The notes: generated from the sequence alone by a model not told the origin. Shown: positions 23,739 through 33,168, numbered from the stretch's first letter. The stretch is 64,000 nucleotides of DNA from Clostridiales bacterium 1_7_47FAA (GCA_000155435.1 DS990262.1:533062-597061); one strand, 5' to 3'. A program made the numbers and translations.

Positions 23739-25217
23739 ATGAGTGAGTTTATACTTGAAATGAAGCACATCCATAAAAGTTATGGAGGAATCAAGGCACT
23801 GAAAGATGTAAGCCTGGAGTTAAAAGCAGGAGAAGTACTTTGTCTTTGTGGGGAAAACGGGGCAGGAAAATCCACCTTGATGAAAATTCTGGCAGGTGTG
23901 GAAACTCCTACGGAAGGTGAGATTTTTATAGACGGTAAACCTGTAAAGATTAACAGGCCAATTGATGCATTCCATATGGGAATCAGTATGGTACATCAGG
24001 AACTGGTACAGATTGAGGAAATGACGGTTGCAGAAAATATCTTTGTGGGTAGATATAAGACAAAGGCTGGTTTTGTGGATAATAAGGGATTGAGGGAGGA
24101 TACCCTGGCTTTAATGGAACAGTTAGGAATATTCTTTGAGCCGGATACCCTGGTCCGTCAATATACGGTTGCCAGCCGCCAATTGATAGAGATTGCCAAA
24201 GCCCTGTCCTACCATTGTTCTATTATTATTTTTGATGAGCCAACAGCCGCCTTAACTATAGAAGAAACAGAAAAGCTGTATAAAATCATCCGACAGCTTA
24301 AGGCGGGGGGATTGGCTGTTATCCTGATTTCACATCGCATGGAGGATATTTACGCGGTAGGGGACCGGGTTGAAGTACTGAAAGACGGAGAAAATTCCGG
24401 GACATTACAGGTGGCTGGTTCAAACGTAGATGATATTGTCCGCCTGATGATTGGAAGACAGATGACGCAGCAATTTCCCAAGAAGACAAACAGGATTGGG
24501 GAGAAGATACTGGAGGTCAAAGGGCTGACAAATTCCAAGATAACAAATGTTTCGTTCACTTTGAATAGAGGGGAAATTCTTGGAATTGGGGGCTTGGTAG
24601 GCGCCGGGAGGACGGAACTTCTAAGGGCTGTATTTGGGGTGGATGGCTATCAGGGAGAAATTTATTTAAAAGGACAGAAAATTACGAATCATTCACCTAT
24701 GGAGGGACTGAAAAAAGGATTCGCCCTGGTCCCTGAAGACCGCAAGGACCAGGGGCTGATACTGAACCAGTCCATCCTTCAGAACATTGTTTTGAGTATT
24801 TTAAAGAAAATGTCGGTCTGGGGAATCATGAATCCTAAAAAGGAGGACAGCGTCTGTAAGGAATACATCCAAAAGCTGAATATCCGTGCATCAGGGGGTA
24901 ATATGATTGTACGGATGTTAAGCGGAGGGAACCAGCAGAAGGTGGTCCTTGGTAAATGCCTGGCATCCAAACCGGAGATCCTGCTGCTGGATGAACCAAC
25001 CAGAGGCGTGGATGTGGGTGCAAAAGCTGAAATTTATAAAATTATCAATGAACTGGCAAGTGAAGGCATTTCAATCATTGTGGTTTCTTCGGAAATGACG
25101 GAGCTTCTAGGGATCAGTGACAGAATCATCGTGATGCATGAGGGACACCTGTCAGGTGAGCTATCTATGGATGAAGCAAGCGAAGAGGCTATTATGAAAA
25201 TGGCCATCTCACATTAA
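23739..25217 (+). CDS. Sugar-type ABC transporter ATPase (RbsA/MglA family)
   Basis: Tandem ATPase of 492 aa that powers import with the permease and binding proteins of the same island. The start at 23739 has AGGAGG 6 bases ahead. Domain one has Walker A GENGAGKST, the signature region VASRQLIEIAKAL and Walker B IIIFDEPTAAL. Domain two has a degenerate A-loop (GGLVGAGRTELLRAVFG), signature LSGGNQQKVVLGK and Walker B EILLLDEPTRGVDVG. This asymmetry is normal for the RbsA/MglA type. The family carries monosaccharides, nucleosides and some other polar compounds. Confidence 0.95.
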   Translation: MSEFILEMKHIHKSYGGIKALKDVSLELKAGEVLCLCGENGAGKSTLMKILAGVETPTEGEIFIDGKPVKINRPIDAFHMGISMVHQELVQIEEMTVAENIFVGRYKTKAGFVDNKGLREDTLALMEQLGIFFEPDTLVRQYTVASRQLIEIAKALSYHCSIIIFDEPTAALTIEETEKLYKIIRQLKAGGLAVILISHRMEDIYAVGDRVEVLKDGENSGTLQVAGSNVDDIVRLMIGRQMTQQFPKKTNRIGEKILEVKGLTNSKITNVSFTLNRGEILGIGGLVGAGRTELLRAVFGVDGYQGEIYLKGQKITNHSPMEGLKKGFALVPEDRKDQGLILNQSILQNIVLSILKKMSVWGIMNPKKEDSVCKEYIQKLNIRASGGNMIVRMLSGGNQQKVVLGKCLASKPEILLLDEPTRGVDVGAKAEIYKIINELASEGISIIVVSSEMTELLGISDRIIVMHEGHLSGELSMDEASEEAIMKMAISH

Positions 25218-25242
25218 ACAGGCGGATGAAAGGACGGTAAAA

Positions 25243-26247
25243 ATGAAATCAGGAAAAGAAAATACCATGACTATGTTTGAAAGATTGAAAGGCTCAAGAT
25301 ACTTTGAGTTATCAGGATTGGTTTGTTTGATTATTGTGTATTCGGTAATCGTACAAAGCCGGAGTGGGAATTTCCTTACATTAGGAAATATAAATAATGT
25401 TTTGAAAGAAATTGTTGTATATGGCATTCTGGCAAGTGCATTGACATTCCCGTTGATTAACGGAACATTTGACTTATCCATAGAATCGACCTGCGCACTT
25501 GGGGGGACCTGCTGTGCATTACTCATAACAGATGGATTGTTTGGGCTTAAGACGAACCTGTTTTTTGCGGTTATACTGTCCGTGTTGATTTGCAGCATTG
25601 TAGGTGTGGCAAATGGTCTGCTGGTATCCAGGACTAAAATAGACCCTTTTATTGTGACATTGGGAACACAGACAGCAGTAAGGGGTATCGTGTATATTGT
25701 ATGTAATAACAGTGCAGTGACATCTTTGCCGGATTCGTTTAAATATCTAAGTTCCGGAAAAATATTGGGAATATCCGTGTCTATCTGGATCCTGATCCTG
25801 GTTTTTGTAATGATGGCGCTGGTTTTAGGGAAAACATCCTATGGGCGGAAAATCTATGCAATTGGAGGCAGCTATACGGCTGCATACATTTCAGGAATCA
25901 ATGTTAAAAAAATCCGTTTCTCTACCTATATCATTAGTGCAGCTTTGTCCTGTATTGCAGGAATCCTTTCCACTGCCCGTGTGGGTTCTGCGACACCGAA
26001 TGCGGCCAGTGGCTATGCCACAATTGCCATATCTGCATGCGCGATTGGAGGAGTGGCATTAACTGGCGGAAAGGGTTTGACCATAGGCGTATTTCTTGGA
26101 GCGTTGATGATGGGAATGATAACAAATGGAATGAACCTGATGTTTATTGGCAGTAACTGGCAGTATGTTGTCAGGGGATGCCTGATGGTCATTGCGGTAT
26201 TCTATGCCCAGTGGTTTAGCAAAATATCCAATAAAACAAATAAATAG
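25243..26247 (+). CDS. Sugar-type ABC transporter permease (RbsC family)
   Basis: Membrane permease of 334 aa with 8-10 hydrophobic segments and the RbsC/BPD-2 signatures GTFDLSIESTCALGG, VSRTKIDPFIVTLGTQTAVRGI and YAIGGSYTAAYISGINVKKIRF, plus the EAA-like TGGKGLTIGVFLGAL near the end. It follows the ATPase by 25 bases with an AAAGGA ribosome site. It should form the homodimeric channel used by the two binding lipoproteins encoded later in the island. Confidence 0.94.
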   Translation: MKSGKENTMTMFERLKGSRYFELSGLVCLIIVYSVIVQSRSGNFLTLGNINNVLKEIVVYGILASALTFPLINGTFDLSIESTCALGGTCCALLITDGLFGLKTNLFFAVILSVLICSIVGVANGLLVSRTKIDPFIVTLGTQTAVRGIVYIVCNNSAVTSLPDSFKYLSSGKILGISVSIWILILVFVMMALVLGKTSYGRKIYAIGGSYTAAYISGINVKKIRFSTYIISAALSCIAGILSTARVGSATPNAASGYATIAISACAIGGVALTGGKGLTIGVFLGALMMGMITNGMNLMFIGSNWQYVVRGCLMVIAVFYAQWFSKISNKTNK

Positions 26248-26280
26248 TCTGATACAGACCCATAAGAAGAGGAGAAAAAA

Positions 26281-27174
26281 ATGATTATTGATTCACATAT
26301 GCATCTGATAAATTCAAAATGTTTTGACAAGGCAACCTATGACAGATTGGGACAATCCATACCTAAGGATACGGATATTGATCAGCTTGTATCATGGATG
26401 AGGGCTGCAGGTATTGAAAAATGTGTATGCATGGGACAGGACATGCATAGGATTTGGAACTCGGAATTTGGGGAAATTGCAGTGGAATCCTCTTATGGCA
26501 GATATCCGGATTTCTTTATTCCGTTTTGCAGCGTGGAGCCCATTGACAGTGCAGGCAGATTCAATCAGAAGAATTATGACTATGTGGTAAATAAGGTGAC
26601 AGAATGCGGATACAGGGGGATTTTATTCACGCCGCCCTATGGTCAGTTTAATTCTAACGACAGGGCAATCTATCCGTTTTATGAGTTTGCCCAGAAACAG
26701 GGAACTGTGGTTCAGTATCACCACTCAGCAGCAGGAGGACCCACTGTTCTGGCCCATACGAAATATGCGAAGATGGAAAACCTGAATGATGTAACTTTTG
26801 ATTTTCCGGACATGAAGATAGTTGTTGAGCATATCGGATATCCATTCAGTGAGTATTTATTTACCATGATGGTCAATGATGAAAACCTGTGGACTGATTT
26901 AGCCATGCTTTATAAGAGGCCGCTCTGGATGACCTGGAATATGGTCCTGGCAAAAGAGATGGGAGTCCTGGACCGGGTCATGTTTGCTTCTGACTTTGTG
27001 GCGGCGGACAATGATTTATTTTCGGAAAACCCCACAAAAGATTTGCTGGGATGGATAGACCTTATCCAGAATGGTATGAACCGAATCTGTAAACAGTCAG
27101 GGTGGCCAATCTTTACAGAGAAGGAAATAAGCGGGATTTTACATGATAATGCCGCGCGTCTCTACAATCTGTAA
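26281..27174 (+). CDS. Amidohydrolase-family protein (TIM barrel, amidohydrolase_2 type)
   Basis: Protein of 297 aa beginning MIIDSHMHL, the HxH metal site at the start of the barrel. Further candidate metal or catalytic residues are VVQYHHSA, IVVEHIGYPFSEY and MFASDFVAADN (late Asp). This is the amidohydrolase_2 set, which includes decarboxylases and C-N or C-O hydrolases. The nucleotide gap to the permease gene is 33 bases with AGAGGAG before the ATG. The position between transporter and kinase genes points to an intracellular step in catabolism of the imported compound. The reaction is not predictable. Confidence 0.8.
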   Translation: MIIDSHMHLINSKCFDKATYDRLGQSIPKDTDIDQLVSWMRAAGIEKCVCMGQDMHRIWNSEFGEIAVESSYGRYPDFFIPFCSVEPIDSAGRFNQKNYDYVVNKVTECGYRGILFTPPYGQFNSNDRAIYPFYEFAQKQGTVVQYHHSAAGGPTVLAHTKYAKMENLNDVTFDFPDMKIVVEHIGYPFSEYLFTMMVNDENLWTDLAMLYKRPLWMTWNMVLAKEMGVLDRVMFASDFVAADNDLFSENPTKDLLGWIDLIQNGMNRICKQSGWPIFTEKEISGILHDNAARLYNL

Positions 27175-27221
27175 TTCGGTTACAGGCATTATACATAAAA
27201 GATACAGCGGATGGTGGTGGG

Positions 27222-28166
27222 ATGGGAATGTTTTTTGGTGTGGATATTGGAGGTACGGAGATAAAATTCGGAGCATTTTCAGAAGCAGGTGATTTACTGG
27301 AAAAGTGGTCAGCCCCAACGGATATTTCAGACATGGGAAGGAAAATAATACCGGATGTTGCAAGGCATATCAGGCAGTATACTGTTGGTAAGGGCGTCAG
27401 GGAAGATGGGGTTGCAGGTATCGGCATGGGGATACCAGGCCCGGTTGATAAGGCTGGGTATGTAAGGACATGCGTAAACCTTCGATGGAACGGATTCAAC
27501 CCAGTGGAGGAGTTAAAAAAAGAATTTCCCGATGTAAAGATTGCAGCTGGAAATGATGCCAATACAGCAGCATTGGGGGAATATTACAGAGGGGCTGGCA
27601 AAAACTATGACAGTATGATGCTTATCACTCTTGGGACAGGAGTTGGCGGAGGAATCATCATGAATGGTAAAGTCCTGTTAGGAGCCCATGGGCTGGCCGG
27701 GGAGATAGGACATGTATCGGCAGCTGTCCCGGAGAAGGAACAATGCAGCTGTGGCAACACAGGATGTATTGACCAATTTGCATCAGCTACTGGTATTGTA
27801 CGGATTATGAAAAGACTTCTGAAAGAAAGGAAACAGGATTCTATTTTGCGGAAACAGGAAAAGATATCAGCGAAGGATGTTTGCGAAGCGGCCTGCCAGG
27901 GGGATGCGCTGGCAGTGAGGTGTATTGATATCTGCATGGGTGCTTTGGGAAATGGACTGGCATATTTTTCACATGCATTTGACCCGGAAGTATATGTGAT
28001 AGGAGGGGGAGTGTCCGGGGCTGGAGAAATTATTATCAGCGCTGTTAAGAAAGCTTATAGGGAAAAAATGTTCCTAATCCAGGATGGGGCTGACATCTGC
28101 CTGTCAAAACTGGGGAATGATGCGGGAATGGTCGGCGCATGCATGCTGGTGATGAATGGAGGGTGA
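27222..28166 (+). CDS. ROK-family sugar kinase
   Basis: Protein of 314 aa with no helix-turn-helix, so a kinase and not a repressor. It begins MFFGVDIGGTEIKFG (phosphate loop), then GIGMGIPGPVD, AGNDANTAALGEY with the catalytic Asp, LITLGTGVGGGII and the ROK zinc site GEIGHVSAAVPEKEQCSCG continuing NTGC. ROK kinases phosphorylate hexoses or amino-sugars. Its presence suggests that a sugar part is released or imported and phosphorylated. It overlaps nothing, but the next start is 3 bases after its stop. Confidence 0.9.
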   Translation: MGMFFGVDIGGTEIKFGAFSEAGDLLEKWSAPTDISDMGRKIIPDVARHIRQYTVGKGVREDGVAGIGMGIPGPVDKAGYVRTCVNLRWNGFNPVEELKKEFPDVKIAAGNDANTAALGEYYRGAGKNYDSMMLITLGTGVGGGIIMNGKVLLGAHGLAGEIGHVSAAVPEKEQCSCGNTGCIDQFASATGIVRIMKRLLKERKQDSILRKQEKISAKDVCEAACQGDALAVRCIDICMGALGNGLAYFSHAFDPEVYVIGGGVSGAGEIIISAVKKAYREKMFLIQDGADICLSKLGNDAGMVGACMLVMNGG

Positions 28167-28168
28167 GG

Positions 28169-29551
28169 ATGGAAATAATTTACGATAAAGTGAATATGCC
28201 GGTTCCCCATGGGAATTATCTTCCGGTTGATATCACTGCCGGCACTATGGAGGAGCATCGACAGAAGGTGCTGCATAAAATGAGGGAGTTTGGTCTGGAC
28301 GTCCTGGTTATCTATGCTGACAGGGAGCATGGGGCAAACTATGCTTATCTGACCGGGTTTGAGCCAAGATTTGAGGAAAGTGTACTGGTTTTACATAAGG
28401 ATGGGACCTGCTGGATGATGCTGGGTAATGAAAACCTCAAGATGGGCAGGTATAGCTTTATCCAGGGGAAAGTCATACATGTGCCACATTTCTCCCTTCC
28501 CTATCAGCCGATGGAACCATTAAAAGATATGACTGGACTTGTGGAAGAAGCTGGAATTCAAGATGGAATGACAATAGGGTGTGCCGGATGGAAACATTTC
28601 ACCAGTAAATGTAAAGGTGAGGAGAATCTGTTGGATATACCGGCTTTTATTGCAGATGCATTAAGGAAGGGGAATCCGAACGGAATCCTGCTTAGTGCAT
28701 CGGGGATATTCCTGGATTCCCAACAGGGTCTGAGGACCAGGGTCAATGCAAATGAAATAGCCCATTATGAATTCGGCGCAGGGATGGCGTCGGTAAAAGT
28801 GTTGGAAGCCATGAATGAAATACGGCCTGGAAAGTCAGAAATGGAGATTGCGGGACATCTGTCAGCCTATGGGCAGCCCGCAACAGTTACTACCATCTGT
28901 GCTGCTGGAGAGCGGTTTACGGATGCGGTGGTATTTCCCAGAAATAAACCGATTCAAAGGGGGGACAGGATATCCATAACATTTGGGTTGAGAGGCGGCC
29001 TGACATCCAGGGCGGCATATGTTGGGGAAGACAGGATTGACCTGCCAAAAGGGGAGCAGGATTATATTGAGAAGGTAGCAATACCATATTACAAGGCTGC
29101 TGTTACATGGTATGAAATGATTGGAATCGGGGTGTCCTGCTCAAAGATTTATGAGACAATCGAGGAGGTCCTGCCAAAAGAACGGTTCCACTGGTCATTG
29201 AACCCAGGGCATTATACAGGAGCAGACGAATGGACGGCCTCACCTATATATCCTGGCTCTGAAGTTAAGCTGGAAAGCGGTATGATGCTGCAGATGGATA
29301 TCATTCCTTCTGTACCTGGATATGGAGGGACAGGGGCGGAAGATGGGATTGCAATAGCGGACCAGGACCTCAGGAATCAGATACAGGAAAGATATCCGGC
29401 TGTATGGGAGCGGATAAAAGCACGGAGGGAGTATATGAAAAATAGCCTGGGAATCGTGTTGAGAGAAGAAATCCTTCCGATGAGTGACCTTTGTGGTTAT
29501 CTGAGACCACTTATACTAAATCATGGGTATGCCTTGAGAAAAAAGCAGTAG
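28169..29551 (+). CDS. Creatinase/M24-fold hydrolase-like protein, copy 1
   Basis: A 461-aa protein with an N-terminal creatinase-like domain (DVLVIYADREHGANYAYLTGFEPRFEE) and a C-terminal pita-bread fold. The five metal ligands of M24 aminopeptidases are mostly missing: the two Asp blocks read GDRISITFGLRGG and TSRAAYVGE, the His block is NPGHYTGADE, the first Glu is Asp in LESGMMLQMDIIP, and only the last Glu (AEDGIAIAD) remains. This resembles creatinase, the metal-free hydrolase of the fold, more than prolidase. It likely works with the paralogue that follows, maybe as a heterodimer. The substrate is unknown. Start 28169 has GGAGG ahead. Confidence 0.75.
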   Translation: MEIIYDKVNMPVPHGNYLPVDITAGTMEEHRQKVLHKMREFGLDVLVIYADREHGANYAYLTGFEPRFEESVLVLHKDGTCWMMLGNENLKMGRYSFIQGKVIHVPHFSLPYQPMEPLKDMTGLVEEAGIQDGMTIGCAGWKHFTSKCKGEENLLDIPAFIADALRKGNPNGILLSASGIFLDSQQGLRTRVNANEIAHYEFGAGMASVKVLEAMNEIRPGKSEMEIAGHLSAYGQPATVTTICAAGERFTDAVVFPRNKPIQRGDRISITFGLRGGLTSRAAYVGEDRIDLPKGEQDYIEKVAIPYYKAAVTWYEMIGIGVSCSKIYETIEEVLPKERFHWSLNPGHYTGADEWTASPIYPGSEVKLESGMMLQMDIIPSVPGYGGTGAEDGIAIADQDLRNQIQERYPAVWERIKARREYMKNSLGIVLREEILPMSDLCGYLRPLILNHGYALRKKQ

Positions 29552-29585
29552 GATATGTGAAAATTGTAGTAGGAGGGAGAAAGAA

Positions 29586-30980
29586 ATGCATTATATATTG
29601 CCTGAAAATGTTCAGTATAAAGAAGTGGAGGCGCCGAGACGGTCTCCTTTGGGAAAATGCCCTGAATTGCCGGATTCCGTATATGCTGGGAGGATGAAAA
29701 AGCTATATAGCCGGATGGATAAAGAGAATCTGGATGCAGTTGTTGTTTATGCGGACCGTGAGCATTATTCCAATTTCCGCTATCTGGCTGCTTTTGAACC
29801 AAGATTTGAAGAAGGACTGTTTGTCATACATAGGAATGGAGCCAATTTTGTTTTACTTGGTAATGAATGTTACGGACTGTTCCATGAATGTAAGGTGCCT
29901 GTCAGCCCTTTGCTGTGTCAGATCCTTTCGCTGCCAAATCAGCCTATGGACAGGTTTACATCCATGAAAGAGATGTTTGAAAAGGCCGGGTTGGAAAATG
30001 GGATGAGAATCGGTGTGGTTGGCTGGAAGCTGTTTACTGGCAATATGGATACGGAGCATATGTTTGATGTGCCGGCTTACATTATCAAAGCGCTTACGGA
30101 GATTACCGGGGAAATAGACGTGGTGAATGCAACTGGTATATTCATTAACCCCAGGGACGGAATCAGGACGATAAATGAAGTCCATGCCATTGCACAGCTG
30201 GAATATGGCGCGGCACAGGCCTCCGGAAGAATTGCGGATATGTTGGAAGGACTTGAACCGGGAAAGACGGAAATAGAACTTGGCGCGTATTTAAACCCCA
30301 TGGGAAAAGTAATGTCCTGCCATCCATATTTATCAGCTGGTCAAAACCGGTTCAGGGGGTTAATCAGCGTGACAGATTACCAAGTGAGAAAGGGAGACGC
30401 GATCTGTGCATCCATGGGACTGGAGGGAGGACTGACCTGCAGGGCCGGATACGTGGCTGAAGATGAAAAGGATTTAGATGATGGACTGCAGGATTATATG
30501 GAAAAACTGGCGAAGCCTTATTTCGCTGCTGCAGCCACATGGTATGAGATGATTGGACCTGGCGTCCGAGGTGATGAAATATTTGATGCCATCCAACATA
30601 TCATACCGAAAGAAACTTATGGATGGGTTTTGAATCCGGGCCATCTTATTGGGACGGAGGAATGGCTTTCCTCTCCTGTTTATCCAGAATCAGATGTGGA
30701 ATTTAAAAGTGGTATGCTGGTTCAGATGGATATTATTCCAGGAATGGACGGATATAGCGGTCCGAACTGTGAGGATGGTATCTGCATTGCAGATGAGGAA
30801 CTGCAGAGGGGGTTGGAATCGGAGTATCCTGATGTATGGAGAAGGATGCAGGAGAGAAAAGCTTACATGAAAGAAGTTTTGGGAATTAACCTGAAGCCGG
30901 AAGTTTTCCCGATGAGTGACCTGGCAGGATGGTTCAATCCATTTCTGTTGAACCGGAAGAATGCATTTGTAGTTTGTTGA
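29586..30980 (+). CDS. Creatinase/M24-fold hydrolase-like protein, copy 2
   Basis: Paralogue of the preceding gene (464 aa), clearly related along its whole length but well diverged. It shares YADREHYSNFRYLAAFEPRFEEG near the N-terminus and, in the C-terminal fold, KGDAICASMGLEGG, NPGHLIGTEEW, SGMLVQMDIIPG and CEDGICIADE. The same metal ligands are lost as in copy 1, so the loss predates the duplication. GGAGG precedes the ATG and the gap is 34 bases. It is followed by two binding-protein genes. Confidence 0.75.
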   Translation: MHYILPENVQYKEVEAPRRSPLGKCPELPDSVYAGRMKKLYSRMDKENLDAVVVYADREHYSNFRYLAAFEPRFEEGLFVIHRNGANFVLLGNECYGLFHECKVPVSPLLCQILSLPNQPMDRFTSMKEMFEKAGLENGMRIGVVGWKLFTGNMDTEHMFDVPAYIIKALTEITGEIDVVNATGIFINPRDGIRTINEVHAIAQLEYGAAQASGRIADMLEGLEPGKTEIELGAYLNPMGKVMSCHPYLSAGQNRFRGLISVTDYQVRKGDAICASMGLEGGLTCRAGYVAEDEKDLDDGLQDYMEKLAKPYFAAAATWYEMIGPGVRGDEIFDAIQHIIPKETYGWVLNPGHLIGTEEWLSSPVYPESDVEFKSGMLVQMDIIPGMDGYSGPNCEDGICIADEELQRGLESEYPDVWRRMQERKAYMKEVLGINLKPEVFPMSDLAGWFNPFLLNRKNAFVVC

Positions 30981-31048
30981 TGGCCCTGATGATGGGGTAA
31001 AGGAATTCATGTTAACGGATGATGAGACGTGAGAGGAGAAGGTCAGCT

Positions 31049-32005
31049 ATGAAGAAAAAGGTATTGGGTTTGTTACTTGTTTGTATGATGATACTGTCAA
31101 CAACAGCCTGTGCTCCAAAGGAGAAGCAAAAAACCATTGCGATTGTTCCGTGGAGTATGGCAGAGACGTTTGCAGTCGATTTTTCCCATGCGGCTGAGGA
31201 ACAGATTGAAGGCAGGGGATGGAAGGCTGTTATTGTTGACCCAAAAGGAGACTGGGGTTCTGAATATACCATAATTGAGAATCTGATTACCCAGCAGGTA
31301 GACGGTATTATCTATACGGCCATTGATGCGGATGGGGCAAACGATATTGTAAAAAAGGCACAGGAAGCCGGTATACCGATGGTTGGTTATGATTGTCTTG
31401 CATCAGCTGGTACAGAAGATGCAGCGGTGCGCTATGATGATTATAAGGGAGGGCAGATGGCGGCAGAGCAGGCCATGGAAGCGCTGGAAGGGAAAAAGGA
31501 TGCGAAAATAGTGGTATTTGAAGATGATCCCTCCATTGCATCCAGTACATTGAGGGTTAACGGTTTTGTTGAGTTTCTTGCTGAAAACTATCCGGATGTG
31601 GAGGTTGTGCTGAATAGGACGCAGGATAAAACGTCAGATGGATGCTATATTTGGGCAACCGATATGATAACCGCACATCCAGAGACAGATGCCATCTTCT
31701 GTTATTGGGCTGAGTGCGCCATGGCAACCTATAATGCGCTGCAGGATGCAGGTAATACAAGAACTAAGATTATTGGTTATGACGCCACGGAAGAACAGCA
31801 GGAAACAATGAAAAAGGATGGGGAGGGAGGCCAGCTATATGCAAGCCCGGGCATGTCCCCATCAAGGATGGCTACACAGTGTGTTGTATTAATGGAAGAT
31901 ATATTCGCAGACAAATATAAAAGAAATGGTCCGGAAGATATTTATGAGATGGACCCGGTACTTCTGAATGTACATAATGCAGAGGACTTTGATATTAATG
32001 AATAA
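31049..32005 (+). CDS. ABC transporter substrate-binding lipoprotein, copy 1
   Basis: Periplasmic-binding-protein-1 fold of the sugar type, 319 aa from the chosen start at 31049, with a lipobox ILSTTACAP. Domain motifs include WSMAETFAVDFSHAAEEQIE, IENLITQQVDGIIYTAIDAD, VGYDCLASAGTEDAAVRYDD and KIIGYDATEEQQETMKKDG. Unusually for an RbsABC system, the binding protein is encoded at the far end of the island after the enzymes and in two copies. It should deliver ligand to the RbsC-type permease upstream. Confidence 0.9.
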   Translation: MKKKVLGLLLVCMMILSTTACAPKEKQKTIAIVPWSMAETFAVDFSHAAEEQIEGRGWKAVIVDPKGDWGSEYTIIENLITQQVDGIIYTAIDADGANDIVKKAQEAGIPMVGYDCLASAGTEDAAVRYDDYKGGQMAAEQAMEALEGKKDAKIVVFEDDPSIASSTLRVNGFVEFLAENYPDVEVVLNRTQDKTSDGCYIWATDMITAHPETDAIFCYWAECAMATYNALQDAGNTRTKIIGYDATEEQQETMKKDGEGGQLYASPGMSPSRMATQCVVLMEDIFADKYKRNGPEDIYEMDPVLLNVHNAEDFDINE

Positions 32006-32071
32006 GGTTTTGTTGAGGAGCCAAATAGTGGGATTTGTGCTGATGGATGATGGAGTATGGGAGGAGCAGAT

Positions 32072-33028
32072 ATGAAAAAGAGAGCATTGGGAATATTACT
32101 TGTTTGTATTATGGTGTTGTCAATAGCAGCTTGCGCACCAAAGGAAAAGGAAAAAACCATTGCAGTTGTTCCGTGGAGCATGGCGCAGACGTTTGCGGTT
32201 GATTTCTCCCACACAGCCCAGGAGCAGATAGAAGACAGAGGATGGAAAGCAGTCATTGTCGATCCGAAAGGTGACTGGAGTTCTGAATATACTATAATAG
32301 AAAATCTGATTACCCAGCAGGTGGATGGTATCATTTATACTGCAATTGATGCAGATGGTGCGAATGATATTGTAAAGAAGGTGCAGGAAGACGGTATACC
32401 GATTGTTGGTTATGATTGTCTTGCATCAGCTGGAACAGAAGATGCAGCTGTCCGCTATGACGATTACAAAGGCGGTCAGATGGCAGCGGAACAGGCCATG
32501 GAGGCGCTGGAAGGAAAAAAAGATGCAAAAATCATAGTATTTGAAGATGAGCCTTCCATCGTATCCAGTACATTGAGGGTTAATGGTTTTGTTGATTTTC
32601 TTTCTGAAAACTATCCAGATGTAGAAGTTGTACTGAACAGGACACAAGACAGGACTTCAGATGGATGCTATATTTGGGCAACCGATATGATAACTGCATA
32701 TCCGGAAACGGATGCAATCTTCTGCTATTGGGCTGAGTGTACCATGGCAACCTATAATGCGCTGCAGGATGCAGGTAATACAAAGACTAAGATTATTGGC
32801 TATGATGCTACGGAAGAACAGCAGGAAACAATGAAAAAGGATGGGGAGAGCTGCCTGCTGTACGCAAGTCCTGGTATGTCTTCAGCAAAGATGGCTACTC
32901 AGTGTGTAATGATGATGGAAGATATCTTTACGGACAGATATAAAAGGAGCGGTCCGGAAGATATTTATGAAATGGATCCGATGCTTCTGAATATATATAA
33001 TGCCCAGGATTTTAGTATTGATGAGTAG
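32072..33028 (+). CDS. ABC transporter substrate-binding lipoprotein, copy 2
   Basis: Near duplicate of the preceding gene: most residues are identical by eye, and the intergenic sequence upstream (a short ATGATG...GGAGGAG leader) is also similar, so the duplication included the ribosome site. The start at 32072 is set by GGGAGGAG. Lipobox is LSIAACAP. Differences cluster at the C-terminus (DGESCLLYASPGMSSAKMA against DGEGGQLYASPGMSPSRMA) and in the signal peptide. A small change in ligand range or simply dosage could explain the pair. A terminator follows. Confidence 0.9.
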   Translation: MKKRALGILLVCIMVLSIAACAPKEKEKTIAVVPWSMAQTFAVDFSHTAQEQIEDRGWKAVIVDPKGDWSSEYTIIENLITQQVDGIIYTAIDADGANDIVKKVQEDGIPIVGYDCLASAGTEDAAVRYDDYKGGQMAAEQAMEALEGKKDAKIIVFEDEPSIVSSTLRVNGFVDFLSENYPDVEVVLNRTQDRTSDGCYIWATDMITAYPETDAIFCYWAECTMATYNALQDAGNTKTKIIGYDATEEQQETMKKDGESCLLYASPGMSSAKMATQCVMMMEDIFTDRYKRSGPEDIYEMDPMLLNIYNAQDFSIDE

Positions 33029-33050
33029 GTCAGGACATGCTCAATGTGAT

Positions 33051-33081
33051 AAGAGTAGGAGGGAACTTCTACTCTTTTTTT
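33051..33081 (+). terminator. Terminator of the ABC transporter island
   Basis: AAGAGTAG and CTACTCTT form a perfect 8-bp stem with a 10-base loop, followed by a run of seven Ts. Confidence 0.85.
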
Positions 33082-33125
33082 ACTATGAAATAGATTTCAT
33101 AGTAAATTTATAATCACAGAAAAAA

Positions 33126-33152
33126 TTAGCACTCACCCCTTGACAGTGCTAA
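33126..33152 (+). promoter_or_regulatory. CIRCE operator (HrcA site)
   Basis: TTAGCACTC-N9-CAGTGCTAA matches the CIRCE inverted repeat (TTAGCACTC-N9-GAGTGCTAA) with one mismatch. It overlaps the -35 of the clpB promoter, the normal place for HrcA repression. Confidence 0.93.
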
Positions 33153-33168
33153 CAACATGTGTTATAGT
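33140..33168 (+). promoter_or_regulatory. Sigma-A promoter of clpB
   Basis: Consensus TTGACA, a 17-base spacer and TATAGT. The -35 lies inside the CIRCE element. The leader to the ATG is about 115 bases. Confidence 0.85.
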
